Positions 21,190 through 31,619 of a stretch of 64,000 nucleotides of DNA are shown piece after piece. The position numbers and the translations under genes were made by a program. The first letter of the stretch is position 1. Each line of letters begins with the position of its first letter. The notes under the pieces are model-generated. The model searched no databases. It was not told where the DNA came from and worked only from the letters and a program-made list of their open reading frames with translations. Origin of the DNA: Bipolaris cookei (taxonomy: Eukaryota; Ascomycota; Dothideomycetes; Pleosporales; Pleosporaceae); the NCBI GenBank assembly GCA_002286855.1, contig NRSV01000002.1, positions 120,152 to 184,151 of the forward strand, in the 5' to 3' direction.

Positions 21190-21219
21190 GGGGTTGGGGT
21201 TGGGGTTGGGGTTGGGGTT
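21190..21219 (+). repeat. Five GGGGTT repeats just after the SDR stop codon
   Basis: GGGGTT occurs five times in a row from 21190 to 21219, preceded by a G7 run. The tract begins 9 nt past the stop codon, so it lies in the 3' UTR. It is not the ascomycete telomere repeat (TTAGGG). Four or more G4 blocks with TT spacers meet the rule for a G-quadruplex on the coding strand. Confidence 0.85.
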
Positions 21220-21505
21220 CATGGGGAATCTGAGAAATGGATAGAATGAAATGTGATGAGAGTTAGTGACTTGGTTGATTCATAGAAAACTATCATTTAT
21301 GATTCTGAACCATGTTCAATCCTTCTCATATCCGCCGTTAGACAAATACCATAAGCTAACGCCATAACGATGCCCTTTCTTTCCAGCCCCTTTTTTTATA
21401 CAGAAATTTTCTTAGTGTCTATGGTACCTCTCCTCTTGTTCAATACCCTCGCCTCTTCTTCTCCTTCCCATTTTGCTTCCGAGCAGTGTGCTACATACAA
21501 TTACC

Positions 21506-23980
21506 CTACATGCGTCCGAGCACACCCCTCACACTTCCCTCGAGAACAACATTGCCCTTGACGCTCAACTCCCCAATACCAGTCTGACCTCCTGAGCCCT
21601 CATTAACCCATTTCTGCAGTAGCGCATTGCTCTCCATAGGCTTGATACTCGGAGCCGCAGTACCAACGGTAACGTGTGCAATGGGATTTGCCGTTGTGAA
21701 AACGAGTTCCTCTGTTGCAGTACCTGCTTCGCTCTCAATCTGAAGGGTGCTAGAGCCATTCAGGCGCACTACAAAGCACATGATGCGGTCGTCCCAGATA
21801 AGGCGTTCCAGTTGGACGTCACAATTTCCTAGCTCGGGTTCCCATGAGCCCTCCATGTTCGTCTTTTGCATGGTTTCGTGGAGCTTGTTGAGCTTGTCCC
21901 AGTATTCTTGGTTCTGGGGTGCGGAGGCTCGGTGGATCAGAGTGACGTGGAATTCATTTTGGACGCGGCGGCTCTGCTTTAGTTGGTTATACATTCGGGC
22001 GGTCATGGCGTCCTTGTCCCTGAAGAGGTCGTCAAGGACTGCGTTGACGCGATTGGTGTTGAGACGAGCGGAGAAGTACTCCATGCGTGGAGTCTTCTTT
22101 GGTTTTGCTACTGGTTTTGGCTTCTGGTTGTTCTGATTGCTCTTTTTATCGTTGTTGCCTCGCGATAGGTCCATCTTGAAATCCGGCGTGTAGTCGTTCA
22201 TAGCCCAGTGAATAGCAGCATCCATATCGGGGTCCGTCGGCATCTGCCTATCGCCAAACAGAGCCGGATATGTCTCAAACATTCTTGCAATGATTGACTC
22301 AAGATTCTGGCGCGAGTCCACAGTAGGGTCTAAGTCAATAACCAAATCGAAGAGGTCGTCCGGGTTATCTGAAGGATCGACTGGCTGAAAGCGATGCATG
22401 AAACCTTCCATGATCTCGATAATCTCACTTGATCCCTTTGAGCCTGCCTGGATGGTCTGATGGTTATCGCCACGGTCAAGCACACGTGTCCGTGTCGCTT
22501 CTCGGATTCGGTCGTAGTTGGATCGGTCATGAACATAATGCAATGCGACAAAGCGCGCATCTGGCACGTTCTTGGAGATGTCGTTGATGAGCTGGTCTCG
22601 CTCCCGTTTCTGATGATTGTTGCGATCTGCAATGACGACTGGATTTGTGACTAACAGCGAAGAAATCGTATCGGCAAACACCTGGCCACGACCTTTTTTG
22701 GCCTTGACATTGTCGTTCTGGAAGTGACCCCATCCAAACAGCCTGACCAAAGCAAGAGCCAGGGTGGTTTTTCCGCACCCAATAGTTGCGACGGGAACAA
22801 GCACGATATTCCTAGTTGCATTCTTGCTCTCGACAGCCCCATTTTGCAGTTCCTGTCGAATGATTTCAGCACCAGTGGTTCCACGCGAGGCCAAAAATTC
22901 GTCACGCATCTTGATGATGCCGTGGTTCTCGTTGTAAGCCTTTGCCAAGGTCTTATCTTGGGTGAATTTCCAGCGCGCAAAGTCAAGGTACTCCTTGGTG
23001 ATTGCCTCGTGCTTCTTGTAACGCGGTACTTTGCCGGCGATGAGAGCTCTAGTGCACTCGCGCCACTGACGGTACATGAGATATGGCTCCTCAAACTTGT
23101 ACTTGAAAAACCAATCCACATACGGTGCGCCCTCAGTCTCGCGTGCCTGGCAGCGGATGACGAAACCCTCTGTGTCACGACCTTCATAATTGCCTGTCTC
23201 CGCAACCTTATCTAAGAAGGCCTTTACTTTCTTGATGTCATTCTCGATTATGTATGTAACCTTCTTCATGCCCCACTCGTCGGCGAATTTGTCAACCAGA
23301 TGGCCAGGATATGTAGCAAAGTCAGGCAGGTTTAGGTTGATGCCGTGTACGTAGAGACCAGCCTGCTCGGGAGTATATGCCAGCACATGTTCTTCGAATT
23401 CGTCGTCGCACAGTTCTGCTACTAGTGTCGCGTTCATGGATCGAAGAGTACGCGCCAAATCCGCCTTGGTCCTGCCGACTTTCGCAACATGACGCTCAAC
23501 CCACTGCTCGCCCGCACAAGCGTGACTAAGAACTCCTTCCCGAGGGCCTGTAGAGTGTTTGCTGCAGACCAGCAGTGTGTCGTCGTCCAGGCCAGCTATG
23601 AAGATGATACATCCGTTCTCTTTCACACTCAGCTCGTACGGACCCCGTGTGTTATGTTCGACATTTGTCCATTCCGTCTTCCGAATCTCTCCATGATTGA
23701 AGAACTTGTCGTACCCTCTGACTGCAATCTCGTAGTTGTCCTGCATGTTCTTGTATGTAAAGAGCCCTCGCGCATACGTGGGGAGGTTCTCCTTTTTGTA
23801 GTCCCAATCATTCATCTTCCATGAGTCAATGGTTCGGCCGTTGGGTAGTGTGAATGTGTGTTTTTTGACTGAGAAGCCACCCTGTCCCTTCTTGCCCTTG
23901 TGTGCCTCGAGAGCGTGGACCAAATCGGTGATCTCTTTTGGGTCTTGCGGCGCATAGGGCGCTCTATCGCGGTGCGCCAT
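21506..23980 (-). CDS. TRL1: Fungal tRNA ligase Trl1 (ligase, kinase, cyclic phosphodiesterase)
   Basis: Intronless, 824 residues from the ATG at 23980. Trl1 heals and seals tRNA halves after intron removal and also splices HAC1 mRNA in the unfolded protein response. Seen in order: adenylyltransferase with the AMP-accepting Lys about residue 120 (SVKENGCIIF), polynucleotide kinase P-loop TIGCGKTT at about 399-406, and a C-terminal 2H phosphodiesterase with HVTLIHR and HVTVGT. The frame stays open upstream to an ATG at 24199, adding 73 residues with RSFAST close to the join, which could be a mitochondrial-type presequence; the start at 23980 fits the usual length. Substrates would include intron-bearing tRNAs of this genome. 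Confidence 0.95.
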   Translation of the reverse strand: MAHRDRAPYAPQDPKEITDLVHALEAHKGKKGQGGFSVKKHTFTLPNGRTIDSWKMNDWDYKKENLPTYARGLFTYKNMQDNYEIAVRGYDKFFNHGEIRKTEWTNVEHNTRGPYELSVKENGCIIFIAGLDDDTLLVCSKHSTGPREGVLSHACAGEQWVERHVAKVGRTKADLARTLRSMNATLVAELCDDEFEEHVLAYTPEQAGLYVHGINLNLPDFATYPGHLVDKFADEWGMKKVTYIIENDIKKVKAFLDKVAETGNYEGRDTEGFVIRCQARETEGAPYVDWFFKYKFEEPYLMYRQWRECTRALIAGKVPRYKKHEAITKEYLDFARWKFTQDKTLAKAYNENHGIIKMRDEFLASRGTTGAEIIRQELQNGAVESKNATRNIVLVPVATIGCGKTTLALALVRLFGWGHFQNDNVKAKKGRGQVFADTISSLLVTNPVVIADRNNHQKRERDQLINDISKNVPDARFVALHYVHDRSNYDRIREATRTRVLDRGDNHQTIQAGSKGSSEIIEIMEGFMHRFQPVDPSDNPDDLFDLVIDLDPTVDSRQNLESIIARMFETYPALFGDRQMPTDPDMDAAIHWAMNDYTPDFKMDLSRGNNDKKSNQNNQKPKPVAKPKKTPRMEYFSARLNTNRVNAVLDDLFRDKDAMTARMYNQLKQSRRVQNEFHVTLIHRASAPQNQEYWDKLNKLHETMQKTNMEGSWEPELGNCDVQLERLIWDDRIMCFVVRLNGSSTLQIESEAGTATEELVFTTANPIAHVTVGTAAPSIKPMESNALLQKWVNEGSGGQTGIGELSVKGNVVLEGSVRGVLGRM

Positions 23981-24506
23981 GATTGTAGTGGACGCAAAGG
24001 AACGTTGGGAGATAAATGCTTTTGGATATGTGATCGAGTTCGTGCGAGAATGGAAAGGTAAATCTGGGACAACGCCACTTGTGAGCAAAGGGAGGTTGCG
24101 GACAGGTGCGATAATGCACAAGAGCGGGGGAGAATATTGTACAAAAGCAGCGCGCATTGCTGTAGAAAGAACAAAACAGAAAATATGTATGCAGTGCATT
24201 CATAATGAGTCAGCTCGGAAAGGGCATTTCATACCAAATTTCAGCCCTCACGAGCGGATACGACAAAGGGCGCAAATGCAGTTGTTCTGAGGTCAGTGTG
24301 TAGTAATGGCTTCAATTGTTCGCGATGAGATCACAGCCTGGTGCCTGACTCCCGCGGGTGGGGTACACTAGCCTTTTTGGTCAGAGTCAGAGTTGACTTG
24401 TGATGAGCAAGCCCTCATCATTTTCATATCATTTTTGAGTCAAGGTAAGAGTCATGTAGAAAGCACCCTTTTGCTTTTTTCTACGAGACTTCAACATCTA
24501 AACACA

Positions 24507-26520
24507 CTACAATGAAAGCTTCTTCACGCCTTCAGCCAGCAGTTTCTCGACCTCGTCCTCGTGTGTCGAAAAATTGTCGACAAGATTGTCCCTGGATATG
24601 CGTCAGTAAAGCCCTCGTATACATAATGTTCTATTGACTACTTACCACATCCTGGGGTTGTGCTCGTGCTTCTTGTCGCTGTTCCATGCCCAATCGGTAA
24701 TCGTAAACATCCTCGAGCTCTCCATCATAAAGGCGATCGCGCCCTTTGAGATTTGCATCTCAGGCGGCGGTTGCGCGCTCGCTGCCTTGAACTTGGGAGT
24801 TGTCAGGAACGCTCATTAGATATCTGACTGAGGTTGACTTACCTCCTCGTATGCAACACCATGAGGCACAAAGCCACACTCAAAACTGACACCTCCGGGC
24901 TGGAACTCATCTGAACGACCTGCGTATTCTCCATATATCAAGCCCATGAGCTCAGAGGCCCCGTTGCGGTGGTAGTATGGTGGGCGGTATGCTAAGCAAT
25001 AGTTAGTTTTGTCTTTCTCCCAGATACTCATAACATACTGTGTGAAGCCACATCCCATCGCGGACTAAAGATCAAAAAGTCGGCTAGCGGCGCCGCTGGA
25101 TCGCGAGAGGGAGCCGTAATAACACAGAAGATAGAAGGATCAATGTGATCAACCGAGATTGCGCCAACGTTGACAAACTTTGTCAAATCGTATTTGAACG
25201 GAACATAGTTGCCATGCCACGCAACAACATCAAACGGCGAGTGTTCCTGCTTACTGACAAAGAATTTCCCAGCAAGTTTGTATACAATCTCCCATGATGC
25301 TTTCTCGATCTCGTATCTTGCCTTGGGGTGCAAGAAGTCTCGAGCATTGGCAAGTCCGTTGGCTCCTAGTGGGCCGAGCTCTGGTAGTTGAAATTGTGAA
25401 CCCCAGATTTCTGCATCACGTCAGTTTACGTCAAGTGAATTCCGAGACTTGAGTCGACCTACCCAAGATATAGCCTCGGGTTGGTCCTTCGACCTTGACC
25501 TTGAACCGCTGTCCCCGTTGGATGACGCAAATTTCACCTGGTTGCACATACATGGGCCCAAATTCAGTCAGAATATCTAATGCTCCCTGCTGAGGCACAA
25601 TGAGAAAGTCGCCATCCGAGTTCACTGCGGCCCTCCTGTTCATGCTTGCATTGCAAAGATATGTATGCACTGCTAGACCTTCACGTAGTGTTGGCTCTCC
25701 CGAGCCAGCAATAGTCTTGAGGCCAGAAATAAAATCAACATCTCCATCCTTGGGGATGTCAAACGGAAGCCAGGCTAGCTGCGTAGGCGAAACATGGACT
25801 CGCTTGTTTGCGGGGAGGAAGTTGGACTCTGTATCCTCATTGTCTGGCAAGTCGGTCTGTGAGCATGTGTCAGCGCATGTAAAATGTCACCGCCACTTGA
25901 TGCTACTGCGCCATCCATATCCTCTGACACTTTGAGATCGTGTTTGTTCTGAGAGGACCAGAAACGGGCCGAATATGACGTGAGGCGTAATTCCGCATCC
26001 AACCTCACCGATCGGTCAAGAAAAAGAGAGCTCTTACAAATCCTTGATGAGCGACAGCAGGTCGCGCCCTGTAGAGGTAGGCCTGAAATGATGCGTCAGC
26101 CTCTATATTGGCCACCTTGATTTATTGGTATAACCTTTTTATTCAGGTGCCTTGGAGCCACAAAGGCCGTTCCAGTCATTTGTTCCGCATATAATCCAAA
26201 TCTGACACATCGCGGGTTGTTCTGACCCTTGGGAATAGTCCCTGTATGGCCCCGCCGATTAGCCGGCTACACAGTCTATCAGATTTGGGCTCCTACTCAC
26301 CTGGGACTGCCTCGGACTCAAAGCTGTTTCCGAACCCAGATTGATACTGCGAAAACGCCAGTCAGCGGGCAAGCTCCAACATGACCACTTTGTCTAGTCA
26401 GCTCACCTCATAAGGGTCGTTCTTCCTAGTTCCGAACGAGGGTGTAGCGCCGTCCTTCTGCGTCTCTGCCCAGTGGAAGATATTCTGGTACTCCTTCGGG
26501 TCTTGAAGCTGTTCGGGCAT
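24507..26520 (-). CDS. hmgA: Homogentisate 1,2-dioxygenase
   Basis: Nine exons: 26520-26407, 26346-26301, 26241-26135, 26082-26038, 25856-25463, 25410-25039, 24991-24843, 24791-24646 and 24591-24507, giving 485 residues. The Fe(II) enzyme opens the ring of homogentisate to maleylacetoacetate in tyrosine and phenylalanine breakdown. Seen: [13 protein letters not shown] near the N-terminus, [16 protein letters not shown], the active-site region [19 protein letters not shown], and the iron ligands in [10 protein letters not shown] (His, Glu) and FVPHGV (His). Introns are 47-60 nt except the fourth (25857-26037, 181 nt). In many fungi this gene is clustered with fumarylacetoacetase and maleylacetoacetate isomerase; neither is next to it here. 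Loss of the step gives brown pyomelanin in other fungi. Confidence 0.94.
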
Positions 26521-29500
26521 GGTGATTACGTCTTGGTGGCGATGGTAGTTCCGGTGAAATTCGACGAGACCAATGAAAGCGAAAAAATGGAGTTGCGCGC
26601 TTCACCGCTATTTCTCGTGATGGTGCAGATGGAGTCGGAGAAGAAGTAAGGGAGCGCCTGGCGTACAAGTAGTGTACCGGTTCTCAATTACCCCAACCAC
26701 TCCACCGTCTGCCGACCCCACAAGCTTCATGCAAGAGCTTGTGTCGCACTCATCACGCCGGTCACCCTACCCCTCTTTGAGTTTTGTCATGCATTGCCCA
26801 CTCATTGGGAGAGCTGTTCCGTGTTCGAACCTTGCGGGTAATGATCAAGTGGAATTGCACAAGGTTGAGTCTGGAGGTATACTGCCGACGTGGGTCAGAG
26901 AGGGGTAGCTCCACGTACTCCACGATGCAACGACAACGGATCAACAGCAGATTCTGCTCGGCATTTATTGGCTACTGCAGGCTCCAGTGGTGAAGATTCT
27001 GTGCATACATACTATGATAGTAGTTTAGCGGCTAGCAGACAGACATTTGGAATGCCTTGCAAGTGAGTAGACAGTCCGATCGGAGGCGGGTTATGTCACT
27101 ATTAGTAAGGAATTACATAGTAGTGGTAGAAGAGAGCTATTGCACCAGCCACAAGCAAGTCAGTCAGCCGCACCCGGTTGTTTCCGGTCCTCTCAAGCCT
27201 TCACATTCAAGTCTCTCCGCATATTTACATCATCGCCCAGACGTGCGATTCTAGAAGGCGGTCACGATGGCGTTTACAACACCAAAGGGCATCCAGTCAT
27301 CACGCCTCATGCAGCTAAAGCCAAGTAATTGATCCAGACAGACTGGTCACACCGTTTAAATAGGACCCATTCCAACCATCACTATCTCTTCAGTCCTGCG
27401 CAGACGTTTCTAGCGGCCACAAAGACGCCACAATAACCTTCTCTCAGCCTTACGCACTCGTGGCACCAGAGTCTGGACACGCGTACGGATCTCGCCTATG
27501 TGATACAAACGTGAAATTGTAGTCAGCGCCTCCCAACCATCCGCCGTAACACACATCTGATCGCGTATCGCGGAGCCAGTCTGCGTGCTCACGGATATTG
27601 CGGAAATGAGGGGTGGGTGGGAAGGGGAGGAGGGGTTGCCAACGTAAGATCGCGTAACACAAAGAGCTCGTGGCTTGTTTCGTAAATGAAAGAACCAAAA
27701 GAGATAAGTAGCTGACATCGTAGACGAGGCCAAGGTTGTGGATATTGGCGCGAGACAGCCAAGTTTGGATTGCCCTACCGGAAATAGAAGCTTGATGGCA
27801 TTTTTTCAATACTTTCTGTCGCCTGACGCAGCAAAAGTAGAATTAAAAAAATGGAAATCAAAAAAGAAAAAAAATCCGGGAATCTGATAGCTTAGCTAGC
27901 ACCTGCAAGAGAGGTGAACCGATGCTCGTAGCTCTTGAGACTAGCCACGCGGGAAGCTAACTGTTGCGCTGTCAGAACGAAAAAGAAAAGAAAAGAAAAA
28001 AATTAGGATGCACAATCGCCCAAAGACAGACATGATCATACTAGTAGTTTGGGCTCACACCGCAATTCTGCTAGTTGCCTTGGTTTTTGGTACTGCGCCA
28101 TAGCATGCTTGCTTCCCTAGGGCAACGCGATAGTATAGAACGCTAAAGGGCCGAATACCTTCGAAACCACAGATTGCGCACATGACCTTTGCAAGATAGT
28201 CTATGTCTGCATGTCTTTTTTATCATCTTCTTTGCTATTTTTTTCTTCCATCGGGCGCCAGCACGGTCCCGCTCGTGATGGCATTAACCTGGGTACTGTT
28301 AATACATCATGTCGTCATCCACCTCGGCCCATGTCGGGCCACCTTAGGCCACCATGCTGACTAGAAAGACTTGAATGCAATATTCGCAAGGCGCGTTTCG
28401 CGCCGATTAAATAGGGTTTTGCCGAAGCGGCATCCGCCTTGCCGGATAGACTGCCTCTGCACATGGCCGAGACAGGTTTAGCAGGGCAGTTTGGAACCAA
28501 ATGCCTCCCACGCCCCTCTGGGATTGCGCATTGCCGTGGGTGCGCGTAAGCGCTCATGGACTAAATGGTGCGGGGAAATCCTCATTCGCTACTAGCCCCT
28601 GCACATGGCTGCTGCGACGACACCACCACACTTCATCGCTTCACGATAACATGGCCACCCTACTCGGGTGGACTATGTAGATCACGAGGCCCCTTGTGCT
28701 CCCGCCATCTTTCCCTAGCTTGAGACGATCAAACGTTTTAGTACTATCGTTTCCTGTCCATCGCTGCTTCTGAGGAGTTCACCAAGGAAACGGAGAGAGG
28801 TGGAGGGGGACGGAGGGGGAGGGGCAAGGACGGAGGTGTGTGCGCTCGCCTTTTTCCGTCTTGCGCGATTTGCGATAACACTGGCGAGCCGTTCGCATAC
28901 AAACTATATGCATCCACCCGCCGAACGCATGCGAACAAGCGCACATTGCAAGATCAGCACAGATGTTGCCATACGGCGCCGAAAGCCGTTCGCAGCCATT
29001 TGGCCTTTGGAGACGCCTTCGGGACCCTGCCTTGATCGGCCATCACCCTGCCTTAGACGGCGCTGACCCTGCGCTGATCGGTCTCAACCTCTCACCCGTC
29101 GTGCATGCAACAGATGTCGTGAGTCGGGTATTCCGTAAGACTTTCAACTCAAAAGGAGAAAAAACAAATCTTTGGGTAAGCAAAGGTAATCTACAGGCCG
29201 GCACTGCCAAGAACGAGTGCGAACAGCCACGAGGGGGACATTTGGGCAAGTGATCAACCAGATAGGTTAATTTAGAAAGGCCTGGTCGGGCATGGATGAG
29301 ACAAGCTCACTCATGCTTCGGAGAAATGTATCAGATATGTTGGTTTGGTGGAACAACCTGTATTCGACACTCTGCTTCTCAGCTTGATTCAGAATGGCTG
29401 TGGGCGATAGCACTTGAAGCTTCCAAATACACCAGTGTAATGCAGACACGGCGCGCTAGATGCTAGTCTGATTGCCGCCTCGTTCAGTGTGCCGCTAGCA

Positions 29501-29763
29501 CCACGCCAGCCGATCAGTCAGGATGCAGCAATAAGAGGCGTGGAGAGAGGCGTATATGTGACTATGTAGCGTGATGGGATTGGAACATGACATTGAGAGA
29601 TCCTGGCAAGTCGACTCTTCGCGTACAGGGGCGATATACAGCCCTGCCAGACATGCTCATGTATTGTCCAACACGCGTCGCATTGCGACGACACGCCCGT
29701 ATTTGCAGGAGGGGCATAGCCACAATATCGAGCGTGGCGCCGGCAAGGTTCCAAGAGCAGAGC
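26521..29763. other. 3.2-kb region without a convincing gene
   Basis: Only short frames. A minus-strand patch at about 27410-27800 has moderately long frames but no intron model or family match could be built. A poly-A/AT-rich tract lies at 27840-27880 and AAAAG runs near 27990. Near 29030-29090 there are two imperfect copies of an ACCCTGCCTTGATCGG-like unit. No tRNA, transposase or reverse transcriptase fragment was recognised. Confidence 0.4.
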
Positions 29764-31619
29764 CTAGTCACTCATCCAGGCGGCGACGCGGTTTCCTCCA
29801 AAGCGCGCAGCAAAACGTAGACCAGAGGAGCCCATGGGGAAGTAGGATACGATGTACCAAACCAGGGATATTAGCTGAGCGACAGCCGCAATGAAGGTGA
29901 GAAGGGTGCTATGCAGCTAGTCACGCGAACATTGTCAGCGAGAGCAAGCTGGATGGAGCGCAATTGATAAGGACTGGCGTAGAGTGGGAGGGGCACGCGG
30001 ACAGGGATTCGGGGCAGAAAGCACCAGGGTCGACATGTTGCAGGGATTAATACGCTAGGAAATGGACTTACACCTAAGGAAAAATACAGCGTGAGGACGA
30101 TGCTACCAAAATACGCGGCTGTGAACGGAAGTCTGGGGCCGGAGATAAGGTGGTGAACTAGAGGTAAGATTAGTAAAGGGTAAATGCAGTCACTCTGCGC
30201 GCGCGTGTGTGTGTGGATGCGTAATTATGATATGAAAGGGTGTGGATTTGAAGTGATGAGTGGTGATGTTGGTGCAAATAAGGCTTGCTTACCATATTGT
30301 ATCGGGCCCATCAGGACACCCCATGCAGCTAGAAAGAGAAGGCTGCCCATAGACCATCTAGAATGAGACCATGGTGGTTAGCACTAGCATTCTTCAGGTG
30401 ACGTGCATGAGGCTTGGCATATAGTCTTGACTCGATGAAGGCTGTCTGTACCCTGCAGCGCGCCGAACCTTGGACCCGCATGATCGCTGCAGAGGGGTCC
30501 AGTGCCGATGTTACAGTGGCCAGAGAGGTCAAGTGGCACATGGATTCGATTCGTCAAAGCTGCCGTCCGCAGGAGGTGAGCGGGGACGTGTAGCAGTTGA
30601 ACGAGTTGCATGAGTTCGCATAGCCGTGCCGACGAACAGATAGACCATGTGCCACTGCCTATCTATCTGTCTGGGATCACTTTTACCAGGGCAAAGGAAG
30701 GTAGCGCGGAAGACATGGAGCTGGGCGGCTACGAGGAGGGGAGGGGCTGTGAGGGGAGGCGGATACTCACAAGATGGCAAACTTGCGCGGCCTAACCAAA
30801 AAGACAGGCGTAAACATGAGGCCAATGCACGTAGCAAACATGGCCAAGGCAGCAAGGAGCAGGCCACCAAAAACGAGCAATCGGTCCCACCGACTTACTG
30901 CGGGTATTGGTCAGCACAGAGGGACGTGATTCAAAGACAGGCAGAGTGAAGAGTGCAAGTGTCGTGCATGCGAGATGGGTGACGCAGGAACTCCCTTCTG
31001 TCACATTGACGGTTGGCTGCGCGGCGACTTTGTCGGGTGCAGGAGCAGGAGCAGATGACAGGTCGAGGAAGGAAAAACTGGGAATCCCACTACTGGGCGG
31101 ATGCTCATTTCAACATTGCCATGTGCCGGGAAAAAATGTGGATGCGGAGACAAAGAAGCAAGGCTGTGCATGTGAAACTAGCCCGGAAGCATCGTCGGCT
31201 GATGACACCACGAGCCATGGGCCGGTCGGTGGTATCGGTGCTTGCAAGGGACATATATAAGATCGAGGGCATCGCGCAATCGAAGTAGAGCAGGGGATTA
31301 CGAAGCGCGAAACGACGCGTAAGAAAGGCGGACGTGTTTTGCCACTGGGGAAGCAGACGAGGAAGGAAGGAAAGAAGAAAGGAAGGAGCAACTTACGCGC
31401 AAACCAGCCCTCTTCTTCCTCTCTTCTCGTCGGGGCGGGCAGAGGGGCGCCGGGGTTTGTTTCTGTGGTAGGCAGTCGCACATAGCCTCCCTCGCCAAAG
31501 GGATTCAGGTTCTGTATCCTATCGAGCAGCGAGGGCGGCGCGGTGCTCACAGGGGCCTGCGACTCGCGCCTGGACCAGCCAAGCGAGTTCATGGACTCTC
31601 GGAAGGAAGCGGATGCCAT
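29764..31619 (-). CDS. SFT2: Vesicle transport protein Sft2 (SFT2/Got1 family)
   Basis: Five exons, 31619-31397, 30897-30771, 30357-30293, 30157-30072 and 29916-29764, give 217 residues, the normal size. Sft2 is a small four-helix Golgi membrane protein that helps endosome-derived vesicles fuse with the Golgi. Seen: hydrophilic N-terminus with SLLDRIQNLNPFGEGGYVRL, then LSRWDRLLVFGGLLLAALAM (helix 1), RPRKFAILWSMGSLLFLAAW (helix 2), SGPRLPFTAAYFGSIVLTLY (helix 3), IAAVAQLISLVWYIVSYFPM (helix 4) and a basic tail. Introns of 499, 413, 135 and 155 nt are far longer than elsewhere in the window. The only long frames in the region are non-coding shadows; the exons were placed from family conservation and frame. 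Confidence 0.92.

Noticed and set aside
21190..21219. GGGGTT repeats as a chromosome end or interstitial telomere
   Set aside because: The repeat is not the TTAGGG type expected in ascomycetes, is only 30 bp and lies between two intact genes.
27410..27809. Minus-strand frames of 107 and 119 codons
   Set aside because: Two overlapping frames are both open, neither has a family match and no splice model improves either.
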